The notes: a model not told the origin generated them from the sequence alone. A DNA stretch of 64,000 nucleotides from Bacillus kexueae (GCF_022809095.1 NZ_JALAZE010000005.1:1-64000), one strand, 5' to 3'; counted from the first letter of the stretch, positions 1 to 8,998 are shown. Program-made: numbers and translations.

Positions 1-112
1 ACCCGTCCGCCGCTAACGTCAAGGGAGCAAGCTCCCTATCTGTTCGCTCGACTTGCATGTATTAGGCACGCCGCCAGCGTTCGTCCTGAGCCAGGATCAA
101 ACTCTCCAAAAA
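1..112 (-). rRNA. rrs: 16S ribosomal RNA, 5' end (partial)
   Basis: The minus strand reads AGAGTTTGATCCTGGCTCAG at 105-86, followed by the universal GACGAACGCTGGCGGCGTG and CCTAATACATGCAAGTCGAG segments. These are diagnostic for the first ~100 nt of a Firmicute 16S gene. The gene runs off the left edge. By alignment to E. coli numbering, nucleotide 1 lies near 112. Confidence 0.98.
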
Positions 113-161
113 AGTTTGATTGCTCATAAAAAAGAATTAACGTTGACGCTTCGTTTTGTTT

Positions 162-175
162 AGTTTTCAAAGAAC
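162..175 (-). promoter_or_regulatory. rrn boxA antitermination element
   Basis: On the minus strand GTTCTTTGAAAACT lies between the rrn promoters and the 16S start. This is the boxA consensus seen in Bacillus rrn leaders, where Nus factors load for antitermination. Confidence 0.8.
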
Positions 176-214
176 TCTTCCGTCGCTTCACCTTCTCGTG
201 ACAGCGACTTTTTT

Positions 215-243
215 ATATTACCAAACGAACCGTTTGGTGTCAA
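215..243 (-). promoter_or_regulatory. rrn promoter P2
   Basis: Minus-strand -35 TTGACA (238-243), 17-nt spacer, -10 TAATAT (215-220), about 100 nt upstream of the 16S start. The whole spacer is a perfect inverted repeat CCAAACG-AAC-CGTTTGG (221-237), unusual for a core promoter. Confidence 0.85.
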
Positions 244-321
244 TAACTTTTTTTAAAAGTTTTTTGTTACGATTTACTGTTAAGCAAGATTTTTAGCAAC
301 TCGCTAACAGCGACGCTATTT

Positions 322-350
322 ATAATATAACATCCACACTATAGTGTCAA
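322..350 (-). promoter_or_regulatory. rrn promoter P1
   Basis: Minus-strand -35 TTGACA (345-350), 17-nt spacer, -10 TATTAT (322-327). It forms the usual tandem P1/P2 arrangement with the promoter at 215-243. A perfect 12-bp palindrome ACACTATAGTGT (336-347) overlaps the -35 edge. Confidence 0.75.
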
Positions 351-449
351 CACATTTTTTAAAAAATTTTTGTACCAAATTTTTTTGTAAGATTTAGACT
401 TCATTATACCAAAAAAGAGAGTTTTCTTTTTTATTTGGTTGTGTTCGTA

Positions 450-622
450 ATAGTTGGCGAAAGGCGGCGACTCCAGTGGGAACAGCACGAGTCGAAGACC
501 CTGCAGACGAGCTTGCGAGATGAGGAGGCGATAATTTAATGAACCTCTGCTAAAAGCGGCCACGTCCTGTGGCCAACGCAGAGGCCAACACGTCCTGTGC
601 AAGTCCGGAAAGCGTTCGCCTT
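450..622. repeat. Decayed GC-rich intergenic repeat (family D)
   Basis: A GC-rich stretch between yczE and the rrn promoters. Its edges are imperfect inverted repeats (GCGAAAGGCGGCG near 458 and CGTGAAAGGCGAACG read from the far end). The internal ACTCCagtGGGAacAGCACGAG pattern resembles the palindromic repeats common in Bacillaceae genomes. A related, more decayed copy is at 38350-38505. Open frames across it have no ribosome site. Confidence 0.5.
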
Positions 623-677
623 TCACGATAAAGTGTATGACCAAAAACAACAACCTTTTAGTAAATCCTTGTATTTC

Positions 678-717
678 AAAAAAAAGAATGGGTGTCCCAG
701 CTACTTTTGGGACACCC
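678..717 (-). terminator. Rho-independent terminator of the yczE-like gene
   Basis: Ten-base-pair stem GGGTGTCCCA/TGGGACACCC (690-699 with 708-717) followed on the minus strand by eight T, just after the stop of the 729-1376 gene. Confidence 0.85.
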
Positions 718-728
718 TCTTCCTATTG

Positions 729-1376
729 TTATATAGCTGAGCGTTTATGAGAAGCATAATTTGTACGTTCTCTCACTAAGTACTGAAGAAGCCATTTGCA
801 TTGCGGCAAAGAAAAGGCAATGAATCTACCAAGAAAAAAGGCAATAAATATCGTGCCTATTCCAACAGGTCCACCTAAAGCCCAACCTAAAATTAAAACA
901 ACTAATTCAATCCCATTTCGAACCCACGTAATACTCCAACCCGTCTTTTCCACAATATACAACATAAGACCATCACGAGGGCCAGCTCCAAAATTTGCCG
1001 ATACATATAAACCTATTCCATACCCAATCACTATAATACCCAATACAAACAAGAATACTTGTATTATAATCTCATTTGGCTTTGGAATTACATAGTCAAA
1101 AAAGTCGATAAACAATCCTAACAGTAACATATTTAAAAAAGCCCCCGCTTTAGGGAATGATTTCGTTAAGATCGACGTAATTGTTAATAGAAAAAACCCG
1201 ACAATTATCGACCACGTTCCAATTGTTAAGCCGAATTTCAGATACAATCCGTAGTGAAAAACATCCCACGGTCCAATCCCTAATATTTTCCCCTTAATCG
1301 TTAAAGCAATTCCGAACCCTAAAACGATTAGCCCGATTAAAAAGAAACACCAGCGAATGATCCATTCTCTTTTCAT
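729..1376 (-). CDS. yczE: YczE/YyaS/YitT-type membrane protein
   Basis: A 215-residue, very hydrophobic protein with about five predicted membrane helices (residues ~10-30, 50-70, 80-95, 105-125, 150-185). The glycine motifs IGPWDVFHYGL (~34-44) and GAGPRDGLMLYI (~130-141) are the paired half-repeats of the YczE/YitT family. Those proteins are poorly characterised; B. subtilis YczE is linked to production of nonribosomal lipopeptides. The start is preceded by AAGGGTG and a terminator follows, so it is monocistronic. Family assignment is good; substrate and role are unknown. Confidence 0.75.
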   Translation of the reverse strand: MKREWIIRWCFFLIGLIVLGFGIALTIKGKILGIGPWDVFHYGLYLKFGLTIGTWSIIVGFFLLTITSILTKSFPKAGAFLNMLLLGLFIDFFDYVIPKPNEIIIQVFLFVLGIIVIGYGIGLYVSANFGAGPRDGLMLYIVEKTGWSITWVRNGIELVVLILGWALGGPVGIGTIFIAFFLGRFIAFSLPQCKWLLQYLVRERTNYASHKRSAI

Positions 1377-1547
1377 CTAATAAGCACCCTTACCTTGTTA
1401 TGTTTCAAAACCGCAAAACACTATAACACACTAAACTTTAAATAAAAACCACTCGGAATAGTAAGGAAACCCCTCTAATTCCTTACAAGATGTTTCTTTC
1501 TCTTCTATTAAAAAACTTTCCATAAGACTCTTTTTTTAAAAGACTTT

Positions 1548-1696
1548 TGTTTAGGCTCTTTTCTAAAAGCTTGTTGCTTTTAGTGTGTATTGTTGAGAAT
1601 CGTTTTTTCCCCTTAGTAATGGATCAACTTGACTCGAGGGATATGAGGAAGGGCCCCACTTGTGCATATCGGCAACGCGGAAAGCAGGTATCTGAA
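1548..1696. repeat. Intergenic repeat family B, copy 1
   Basis: The first ~60 bases (AGGCTCTTTTCTAAAAG, then GTTGTTGCTTTTAGTGTG-like and TTGTTGAGAATCGTTTTT) closely match the reverse complement of 56760-56822. The rest is a decayed version of the same GC-rich element. The remaining part of the 1377-1987 gap holds only the catalase terminator and no credible gene. Confidence 0.6.
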
Positions 1697-1891
1697 GAGA
1701 AATATTAAACATTCATTTTAATAGCAAAGTAAAATGTTTCCCCTTTATAAGCAAGGAGTAGACTACGAGATTTTGAAAAACATTCAGGACGCTGATCAGT
1801 GAATTGATACTGACAAAGGTAGCTGAAGAAGAAAAAGAGTGTCATTCGTAAAATGAACCCCCGACCATTCGTCAAGAAAAGAAGTATAAAC

Positions 1892-1920
1892 AAAAGCTTG
1901 GGAAAATGCCCCAAGCTTTT
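1892..1920. terminator. Bidirectional terminator, probably for katA
   Basis: Eleven-base-pair stem AAAAGCTTGGG/CCCAAGCTTTT (1892-1902 with 1910-1920), T-rich on both exits, about 70 nt past the catalase stop. Confidence 0.7.
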
Positions 1921-1987
1921 TGTATATTAGATAGTTAATCGAGTTGAGTTTTAAGAGTTCTCCTATGTTATATGAACTACTTTTTTA

Positions 1988-3460
1988 TTATTTCGGTAGG
2001 TGTTGTAAGTATGGTTGTAAATTCACACCTAATTGATTAGCCAGTCGCATCCCTAACGTTTCATCTGCCCGATAGAAGTTACAAATAGCTCGAAGTACAA
2101 TATCTTCTCGTACTTGCTTTAGATCGTTCGTTAAATTTTTGATGACCGCTTCTTGTTCTTCATCACTATAACGTCTCCATACTTCTCCCGCTTGATCAAA
2201 GTTATTCGGTTTTTCTGTAATATATCGTCCGATGGATTGATGCTGGATGGGTTGTTCTACTTCTTCATAAGAAGAGTCCTCTTTTGGTTCATGATCAAAG
2301 CTATTCGGTTCATAGTTAATTGAGCTTTTTTGTTGCTTGAACGGCATATGACCATCTCGTTGATTGTTATGAACTTGCGCAAACGGACAATTAATCGGCA
2401 GTTGCAAGTAGTTAGCACCGATTCGATACCGTTGAGTATCAGGATAAGAGAATAGACGCCCTTGTAGTAGTTTATCTTCTGAAGGTAACATGCCTGGTAC
2501 TAATACACTTGGACTGAAGGCAGAGGACTCTGTTTCAGCAAAAACATTATCCGGATTTTTATTTAAAGTCATTGTTCCAACGAATTCATATGGAATATTA
2601 TCCTCAAACCAATCCTTTGTTGCATCAAGTGGATTGAAATCAAATTGATGCATATCTTCTGGCTTCAAAACTTGGACATATAAGTCCCATTCAGGATACT
2701 CCCCGCGTTCAATTGCCTCGTACAAATCGCGTGATGCATGGTTAAAGTCTTTCGCTTGAATGGCTTCTGCCTCTTCAATAGAAAGATTTTGTACCCCTTG
2801 CTTTGGTACCCAACGAAGTTTAACGTATACCGTATTGCCAAATTCGTTTACCCATTTAAACGCGTGGACACTGGATCCCCTCATATGACGATAGTCTTTC
2901 GGAATCCCCTCATCTGAGAATAAATGAAGCAACATATTAGTAGACTCAGGTGAAAGCGATACAAAATCCCAGAATCGATTAGGGTCTTGAATATTTGTTC
3001 GTGGGTCAGGCTTAAACGCATGCACCATATCAGGAAATTTCATTGCATCGCGTATGAAAAAAACAGGTAAGTTGTTTCCAACGAAATCATAGTTCCCTTC
3101 TTCTGTATAAAATTTCACCGCAAATCCTCTAGGGTCACGCAATGTTTCGGGTGAATGTGTGCCGTGAACTACTGTAGAAAATCGAGCAAACACCGGTGTC
3201 TCTGTTCCTTCTTCTTGTAAAAACTTCGCCTTTGTATAGCGCTTCATACTGTTCTTCGTTACAAACACGCCATGAGCACCAGCTCCTCTAGCATGAACCA
3301 CCCGTTCAGGGACTCGTTCACGATCAAAGTGAGCAAGCTTTTCAATAAGTTGATAGTCTTCGAGAAGCGTCGGGCCATTTTGACCAGCCGTCTTAGAACT
3401 TTGATTATTTCCAATTGGAGCACCTTGATTAGTTGTTAAACGTCGTTGCATACCATTCAC
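1988..3460 (-). CDS. katA: Heme catalase (KatA type)
   Basis: A 490-residue clade-3 small-subunit monofunctional catalase, which dismutates hydrogen peroxide in the cytoplasm. Visible catalytic features: distal His56 in RVVHARG, Asn129 in VGNNLPVFF, and proximal heme ligand Tyr339 in RLFSYPDTQRYR. Length is typical of the family. The ATG is preceded by GAGGTGA. A sigma-A promoter and a near-perfect PerR box lie directly upstream, so peroxide induction through PerR is expected, as for B. subtilis katA. The gene stands alone and ends at the 1892-1920 hairpin. Confidence 0.96.
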   Translation of the reverse strand: MNGMQRRLTTNQGAPIGNNQSSKTAGQNGPTLLEDYQLIEKLAHFDRERVPERVVHARGAGAHGVFVTKNSMKRYTKAKFLQEEGTETPVFARFSTVVHGTHSPETLRDPRGFAVKFYTEEGNYDFVGNNLPVFFIRDAMKFPDMVHAFKPDPRTNIQDPNRFWDFVSLSPESTNMLLHLFSDEGIPKDYRHMRGSSVHAFKWVNEFGNTVYVKLRWVPKQGVQNLSIEEAEAIQAKDFNHASRDLYEAIERGEYPEWDLYVQVLKPEDMHQFDFNPLDATKDWFEDNIPYEFVGTMTLNKNPDNVFAETESSAFSPSVLVPGMLPSEDKLLQGRLFSYPDTQRYRIGANYLQLPINCPFAQVHNNQRDGHMPFKQQKSSINYEPNSFDHEPKEDSSYEEVEQPIQHQSIGRYITEKPNNFDQAGEVWRRYSDEEQEAVIKNLTNDLKQVREDIVLRAICNFYRADETLGMRLANQLGVNLQPYLQHLPK

Positions 3461-3481
3461 CTCATTAAATTTATTTTCAAT

Positions 3482-3496
3482 TTATAATAATTATTA
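3482..3496. promoter_or_regulatory. PerR box upstream of katA
   Basis: TTATAATAATTATTA matches the PerR consensus TTATAATnATTATAA at 13 of the 14 fixed positions. It lies 22 nt before the start codon and just downstream of the probable transcription start, a position suited to repression. Confidence 0.8.
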
Positions 3497-3511
3497 TTTA
3501 ATACATTTTAT

Positions 3512-3540
3512 ATATTACGTCTCACCCTCTTCGATGTCAA
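3512..3540 (-). promoter_or_regulatory. katA sigma-A promoter
   Basis: Minus-strand TTGACA (3535-3540), 17-nt spacer, TAATAT (3512-3517): near-consensus. The PerR box starts about 16 nt downstream of the -10. Confidence 0.8.
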
Positions 3541-3663
3541 CTGTTATTTAAAATTATTTTAAATTAGTAACTAATATAATATATACCTCCTATGTAAATG
3601 AACTAAACCCTTAACATAAGGGGAAACCTTAAAGAAATGGTATTAACAACGAAAGTCACAAAT

Positions 3664-3689
3664 AAAAAAGGAGCCCTGTAGAGCTCCTT
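3664..3689 (-). terminator. Terminator of sqhC
   Basis: Stem AAGGAGC/GCTCCTT (3668-3674 with 3683-3689), followed on the minus strand by a T run, immediately after the cyclase stop. Confidence 0.85.
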
Positions 3690-3697
3690 GCACAATA

Positions 3698-5572
3698 TTA
3701 TCTTTCACACTTTTTTAAGTAATGGCTTAATGTTAATAACGGAAATAAGTATTCATAACTTGGATAATGAATATAAAAGCTTCCAGCTAATCCTTGCCCT
3801 TTCGGATAACGACAAGCTTCTTGCAACTCATTGTTAGGATTAATTAGAAAATTGAACGCCTTCTCCATTTGCGGTGTAATTTTTTCCTCTGCGGCTAATA
3901 GAGCATCTAACGCCCAAGCAGTATGTGTTCGCGTACTAAACGTAAGTGGAACATATGATTTTTCGATATCACTTTTGCATGATTCTCCAAAACCCCCATC
4001 CTCTTGTTGAATTGAATATAACCACGATACCGCTTTTCGGATGGTTGGATGATCACGTCGAACGTTGACTGCCACTAATCCCGTTAAGGCACACCAAGTC
4101 CCATAAATATAACAAATTCCCCATCGGGCATACCAAGATCCATTTTTCTCTTGGTTCCGTATTAACCAATTGACCGCCCTTTTAATTACATATTGATCTT
4201 TAAACGCACCAGAGAAGTTTCCTAAGAACTCCAATGTTCGACCCGTTAAATCTGCAGAAGACGGATCTAAGAGCATCCCCCTTCCCCCTTCAAATGGGAG
4301 CCAAGTTAAAATAGACTTATCGACATTTTTTTCAAAAGCGGGAAATCCCCCGTCATCGTTTTGACTGCTAATAAGCCATTGAACTCCTCGATCCCAATGA
4401 ACTCGGTAACTAGCTTTGCTTATCGCATCATTTCGAATCGCTCGTAATACGGCGGTTGTATCATCTATGTCAGGGTTAAAGGTGTTTACAGTTGAAAACC
4501 CCCATCCCCCAGGGAGAGCATTCGAATTATGAACGGCCCAATCTCCATAAACGTAATGCTGCCTTCGCCTTACGTATTCATTGGCTTGTTGAACAGGGAT
4601 TGAAGAGGAATGCTCTCCCGCTTCTTGAAGGGCATAGCTAATTAACGCGGTATTCCAAACAGACGCTGTTGTATATTGCAGATGTGACAATCCATCTACT
4701 TCTATTTCAAAAGTCTTCAAGCCATTGATAGCATTTAATATGATAGGGTGCTGTTTTGAAAAACCTTGCGAAAGCAGGGCATAAACCATAAAGAATGTCG
4801 CACTGAAATAACTATAAAACGTACCATCGGGCTCAATTCGATTAACCATATATTGAACAGCTTTCTCATAAGCTAACTTTCTTATTTCCGCAGGCGCACC
4901 TACTAGCCGCTTGACCCCTTGAGACAAAATTGCCATAAAGGAATTCCATTCACGTGAATGAACATGCGACTGACCTTGCCGATGAATAAGGAGATCGGAC
5001 AAGTCAGGAGCATCTTTCGTGCGCACGGCAAACCTCTGATTGGAGAGAATTAAGATGGGTACTAAATTGACTCGGGCAAAAATAGACAAATCATAGAGAT
5101 TAAGAGGAAAAGTCGTAGGTAATAAAACTACTTCAATAGGAGCAACAGGAATGGATGACCAATCATACTGACCAGTAACAGCTAAAATAATCTTCGTAAA
5201 AAATTCAGCTTCTGCAATCCCTCCTTTTTTCAAAATAAATTGTTTGGTCATATGCATTTTTGGGTCACGTTTCGATACCTTATTTGAATACAGTAAAGCA
5301 TAGTAAGCTAAAATTGTAACAGATAAATTGCCATCTTTTTCATCTGGGTATAGCTTCCACGTACCGTTTGCTTCTTGCTTTGAAACGATTCGACCAACAA
5401 GTCTCTCGATTAACGGTTCATCTCTCATTTTTAAAGATGAAAGCAAAATAATCATCGAACAGTCCGTTATTACCCCCGTATCGAACGGGTAGTTCCATGA
5501 ACCATCAGGCTGCTGCTCTTTTATCAGTTCGCTTTTCAGACGGTGAATCTCTTCCAAAGCTTGCTCATACAT
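3698..5572 (-). CDS. sqhC: Squalene-hopene/sporulenol-type terpene cyclase
   Basis: A 624-residue class II terpene cyclase. The protonating acid motif DIDD-TTA is at 368-373. Repeated QW-type motifs (QEANGTW ~66, QNDDGGF ~404, QEKNGSW ~482, QEDGGFG ~540) stack the two alpha-barrel domains. Length and motif spacing fit the B. subtilis SqhC family, which makes sporulenol from tetraprenyl-beta-curcumene in spores; hopanoid cyclases are also related, so the substrate is inferred. No C35 terpene synthase (YtpB type) is adjacent. The gene is divergent from the DUF2515 gene, with 78 nt between starts. Confidence 0.85.
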   Translation of the reverse strand: MYEQALEEIHRLKSELIKEQQPDGSWNYPFDTGVITDCSMIILLSSLKMRDEPLIERLVGRIVSKQEANGTWKLYPDEKDGNLSVTILAYYALLYSNKVSKRDPKMHMTKQFILKKGGIAEAEFFTKIILAVTGQYDWSSIPVAPIEVVLLPTTFPLNLYDLSIFARVNLVPILILSNQRFAVRTKDAPDLSDLLIHRQGQSHVHSREWNSFMAILSQGVKRLVGAPAEIRKLAYEKAVQYMVNRIEPDGTFYSYFSATFFMVYALLSQGFSKQHPIILNAINGLKTFEIEVDGLSHLQYTTASVWNTALISYALQEAGEHSSSIPVQQANEYVRRRQHYVYGDWAVHNSNALPGGWGFSTVNTFNPDIDDTTAVLRAIRNDAISKASYRVHWDRGVQWLISSQNDDGGFPAFEKNVDKSILTWLPFEGGRGMLLDPSSADLTGRTLEFLGNFSGAFKDQYVIKRAVNWLIRNQEKNGSWYARWGICYIYGTWCALTGLVAVNVRRDHPTIRKAVSWLYSIQQEDGGFGESCKSDIEKSYVPLTFSTRTHTAWALDALLAAEEKITPQMEKAFNFLINPNNELQEACRYPKGQGLAGSFYIHYPSYEYLFPLLTLSHYLKKCER

Positions 5573-5650
5573 AAGATGTCACCTCTTTCCAAACCCTTAC
5601 CTATATTTATTCATATCATTTTTAACACATTCTTAAGGAGGAAGATTCTT

Positions 5651-6742
5651 TTGCTTATCGATAGCGAATTAAAACAACACTTACTCAATCAAATGTCCTC
5701 TTCCCCCTCTTTTTCACCACTTACGAATGAAGAAAAGCGTTTAATCCAGCGAATTCGCGAAGAAACACGCTATCATAACGTGAATAATATTAACCGAACT
5801 GAAGCCTATCTTACTTTTTATTTAAAACATCCTGAAATTCATTGGTCACTCCTTGCTCACCTTGTCTCGCGAAATGCGGGATGGAATATGACCGATTTGC
5901 AAGGAGAATTTCTCCCAAGCTTATTAAAAGATAAAGAAAGAACAAGTTTCTTTTCTTTTTTAGAGCGAGGGAATTGGCTCATTTTTCACGATGCTTTTCC
6001 CCAATTATTGCTTTACGAGCAATCAAAAAAGCAAAAGAAGAATCTATTTCACTTACTTCCTCATTTCCACGTATCTTCTTTTATGGAAGTGATGTGGAAC
6101 GATTTTTGGACTCACCATAACCATAAACGGTTAACCATTGCCCTGATAGTTAATGAACAAAACTTTATTGAAAAACGACTCGTTCATCACGTCTCGTCCA
6201 TCACAAGTTCCCTGCCCTTTAAAATGTATGATTTCCTATCGTTTAATCACATTCTGTTTCCTTATACGATAACTAATGGGCGACCACGGTTAGTTGGAAC
6301 AACTGTTCAAATGTTTCATTCATTGTTAAAAAGAATTGAACTGGGAAAAAGGCTGTATTTGATATTACGCAACGATCCCTCCAGAATGGAACAAATCGTC
6401 AGTTGGGCTAGAACTCATCCTCATACTGGTTCTCGTGCCGATTATTGGCCGGATGTTTTTCACCCTATTAAACTAGAAATTAAAGATTATACGTTTCAAG
6501 AAAAGATTCAAGGTTGTCAATTAAAGAAGGGTGCCCTTCCCATTTATAGCCCTCCTTTACAAACCGTCTGGTCTAATACTACCCATACGTTAGAAGATTT
6601 GAGCGACTGGTTTAAATCCCTTTCTGTTCTGTCCTATTTCTCCTTTGATGAGACTCCGTCTGCATCCATTCAAAAGGACTATTGCGAAACACTTCATACA
6701 ATACAATTTGCCGTAAAAGCGAAAAAATGGATTCTTCCCTAA
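5651..6742 (+). CDS. DUF2515 family protein (YppC-like)
   Basis: A 363-residue protein of unknown function. The start is set at TTG 5651, nine bases after a perfect AAGGAGG (5635-5641); an earlier in-frame ATG (5543) would overlap the divergent cyclase and lacks a ribosome site. The early segment TRYHNVNNINRTEAYL and SRNAGWNMTDLQG (~residues 75-88) are hallmark stretches of the DUF2515/YppC family. It looks cytoplasmic, with no signal peptide or clear membrane helix. It is followed by the module A hairpin of repeat copy 1, which could serve as its terminator. Confidence 0.7.
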   Translation: MLIDSELKQHLLNQMSSSPSFSPLTNEEKRLIQRIREETRYHNVNNINRTEAYLTFYLKHPEIHWSLLAHLVSRNAGWNMTDLQGEFLPSLLKDKERTSFFSFLERGNWLIFHDAFPQLLLYEQSKKQKKNLFHLLPHFHVSSFMEVMWNDFWTHHNHKRLTIALIVNEQNFIEKRLVHHVSSITSSLPFKMYDFLSFNHILFPYTITNGRPRLVGTTVQMFHSLLKRIELGKRLYLILRNDPSRMEQIVSWARTHPHTGSRADYWPDVFHPIKLEIKDYTFQEKIQGCQLKKGALPIYSPPLQTVWSNTTHTLEDLSDWFKSLSVLSYFSFDETPSASIQKDYCETLHTIQFAVKAKKWILP

Positions 6743-6783
6743 CGACTTGAGAAAGAAGGACTGACGCTATATATTAATCTCAT

Positions 6784-7087
6784 AAGAAACATACATGATT
6801 TTACACTCACACCCCGGACATGAAAATTTATTCTCCCCGGGGTTTCCTTTCTACCATCTACCTATCGTGATCGACCATTCAGCTCATAGGTAACTTTTAT
6901 TTTCACAGAAAAAGCGCAAAGCGCAAGTCCTTAGGCGAAGGGCGCTGGAGGACCTGAGAGGAAGCTTCCGTCACCACAGCAGGGCCGAAGCGACCCGAGC
7001 CGATGGCGCTTGGAGCTAGACACCAAAAAACTGTAAAGAGAATACTTTAACACTTTATTGAACTTAAACTTTCTGTAACAATAAAAA
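6784..7087 (+). repeat. Composite intergenic repeat, copy 1 (modules A+B)
   Basis: About 300 bp. Module A holds hairpin CCCCGG...CCGGGG (6812-6842, followed by TTTCCTTT) and hairpin ACCTAT...ATAGGT. Module B is a GC-rich structured block bounded by AAGCGC...GCGCTT, then GGAGCTAGACACC and an AT-rich tail ending CTTTCTGTAAC. Near-identical copies occur at 24664, 37991 and 58606; module B alone occurs at 44590 and 61587. The right end abuts the A-tract of the 7158-8576 gene's terminator. Confidence 0.9.
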
Positions 7088-7128
7088 AACCTTCCAGAAT
7101 GTTGAAACTCCAACATCCCGGAAGGTTT
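7082..7128 (-). terminator. Terminator of the AGCS symporter gene
   Basis: Two-part stem AACCTTCC/GGAAGGTT with inner ATGTTG/CAACAT, followed on the minus strand by seven T. Confidence 0.85.
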
Positions 7129-7157
7129 ATGTTAATTATTTAGAACAAAGCGCACAA

Positions 7158-8576
7158 TTACACCGCTTCTTCATACTTAGATTCACGAGTTGGCCAGCTT
7201 TCAACCCCTTTTAATCCTTCTATATCATCTGCATAGAATACAGGGTCTAAACCTTGTTTACGTTGTTCCATATAATTCTGAAGTGCTTTATACGCAAACT
7301 TCCCTAATAAACCAATCGCTATTAAGTTCGTCAGTGCCATTAATGCCATCGCTAAATCCGCTAAATCCCAAACGATTTGTAAGCTTGCCATCGATCCGAA
7401 TACGATCATTCCTAATGCAATTACGCGATAGATGAATAAAGCTGTTTTTGACTTATGAATGAACTCTAAGTTCGCCTCTCCATAGTAGTAGCTTCCGATA
7501 ATAGAACTGAAGGCAAACATGAAGATAGCAAAGGCTAAGAAATAAGTTGCCCAAGGTCCAAAATGTTCAGCTAAAGAAGCTTGTGTTAATTCAATGCCCA
7601 CCAGCCCTTGCTTATACGGTTCGGATAATAAGATGATAAAGGCTGTTGCCGAACATACAAGTAACGTGTCGAAGAATACTCCTAATGCTTGGATAAATCC
7701 TTGTTTTACTGGGTGAGATACATTTGCTGTCGCTGCTGCTACCGGAGCAGAACCCATCCCGGCTTCGTTTGAGAATAATCCACGCTTAACACCGTTCATA
7801 ATGGCAGCACCAATTCCACCACCAATAACTTCTTCTAATCCGAACGCACTCTTTACAATTAACGCAATTAATGCAGGTACTTCAGTGATATTAATAACTG
7901 TCACATATAAAGCTAATGCTAAGTAGAATACAGCCATAATCGGTACGATAATCGCAGAAAAACGCGCAATTCGTTTTACTCCACCGAAGATGATCATTGC
8001 CGTTAATACTGTTAACAACGCGCCCATTAATGCCTCATTCATTCCAAATGAATTGTTGAACGCAGTGGCAATTGTATTACTTTGAACAGCATTAAATGTT
8101 GTTCCGAATGATAATATAATGGTCACCGCAAAAATGGTACTTAACCAACGCTTCCCTAACTGCTTTTCCATATAGTAACCAGGTCCACCTTTGAACCCGT
8201 CTTTATCTTTCACTTTAAAAATTTGCGCTAATGTACTTTCAACAAAAGCACTTGCCCCACCAAGAATGGCTACAAGCCACATCCAGAAGACAGCCCCTGG
8301 TCCACCAATCGCAATCGCCATTGCTACCCCAGCGACGTTTCCTGTCCCGATACGTGTCGCAGCTCCGATAAAGAAAGCTTGCAGTGAAGAAATACTTCCC
8401 TTTTGATCTTTCTTTGGCTTTTCAGCCACGACGCGGAACATTTCACCTAAGTAGCGAATTTGAACAAAGCCCGTTTTTATCGTAAAAAGTAAACCTAAAC
8501 CAAGCAAAAGACCAATTAGAACATATCCCCATAGTAGTGTATTCGCTTGTCCAATTAAGCTATGAATAAACTCCAT
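7158..8576 (-). CDS. AGCS family amino acid:cation symporter
   Basis: A 472-residue polytopic protein with about ten to eleven membrane helices. The region GTGNVAGVAMAIAIGGPGAVFWMW (residues ~78-101, quoted in part) and the conserved block around GLFSNEAGMGSAP (~265-277) identify the alanine/glycine:cation symporter family, which takes up small neutral amino acids with Na+ or H+. B. subtilis AlsT (glutamine) is a member; substrate cannot be told here. The ATG has GGGGGAAGGG upstream. Monocistronic, with a strong terminator. Confidence 0.88.
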   Translation of the reverse strand: MEFIHSLIGQANTLLWGYVLIGLLLGLGLLFTIKTGFVQIRYLGEMFRVVAEKPKKDQKGSISSLQAFFIGAATRIGTGNVAGVAMAIAIGGPGAVFWMWLVAILGGASAFVESTLAQIFKVKDKDGFKGGPGYYMEKQLGKRWLSTIFAVTIILSFGTTFNAVQSNTIATAFNNSFGMNEALMGALLTVLTAMIIFGGVKRIARFSAIIVPIMAVFYLALALYVTVINITEVPALIALIVKSAFGLEEVIGGGIGAAIMNGVKRGLFSNEAGMGSAPVAAATANVSHPVKQGFIQALGVFFDTLLVCSATAFIILLSEPYKQGLVGIELTQASLAEHFGPWATYFLAFAIFMFAFSSIIGSYYYGEANLEFIHKSKTALFIYRVIALGMIVFGSMASLQIVWDLADLAMALMALTNLIAIGLLGKFAYKALQNYMEQRKQGLDPVFYADDIEGLKGVESWPTRESKYEEAV

Positions 8577-8811
8577 TATTCCCTTCCCCCTTGATTGTTC
8601 TTAAGGTGTCTTTACACCTAGAGTATATTAAGTTTTCAGAACATAATCAACAATCAGTAATTTCCAATTGTTAAAAAATCGACACATTTTTTAAATTTTT
8701 GTCCAAATTTATTTTAAAAAATCTTACAAAGTGGAATTTTACCCAATATCTGTTATTAATCAAACGAGGTGTCCGTATAGATTGCTCCTTTTAAAATTAT
8801 TAAGATGAATA

Positions 8812-8947
8812 GCTCCGGACACTTGCTGGAACCAGGTTTCCTCACATATACCTACAGCGTCTTTCCCCTACCACAGGAGTCCAGTCACTCGAATTCATGA
8901 GGTAAAAGTTCCCTGACTTACTACCAACAACCTCATAGAAAAGAGCC
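8812..8947. repeat. Intergenic repeat family B, copy 2 (decayed)
   Basis: Read on the minus strand it begins AGGCTCTTTTCTATGAGG-TTGTTGG, continues through ACTCCTGTGG and ends GCAAGTGTCCGGAGC. It matches the ends and core of the 56640-56822 copy. The rest of the 8577-9003 gap is AT-rich sequence with no gene. Confidence 0.5.
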
Positions 8948-8951
8948 TCCT

Positions 8952-8998
8952 AAAAAAAAAGACCGTAAGATGTTGTTACCCCAACAAATCTTACGGTC
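8952..8998 (-). terminator. Terminator of the YkgJ-type gene
   Basis: Eleven-base-pair stem GACCGTAAGAT/ATCTTACGGTC (8961-8971 with 8988-8998) followed on the minus strand by nine T. Confidence 0.9.

Noticed and set aside
336-347. ACACTATAGTGT at rrn P1 compared with TTGACACTATGTCA at the tetR-kynU gap as a shared TetR site
   Set aside because: The shared part is mainly the -35 TTGACA plus CTAT; the symmetry axes differ, so common binding is not supported.
1705-1914. 69-codon minus-strand open frame, hydrophobic start
   Set aside because: Its first codons lie inside the terminator hairpin at 1892-1920, it lacks a ribosome site, and its composition looks like decayed intergenic DNA.
1377-1987. 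Possible transposase remnant between yczE and katA
   Set aside because: No frame gave a recognisable DDE or HTH motif; only the family B repeat and the terminator can be supported.
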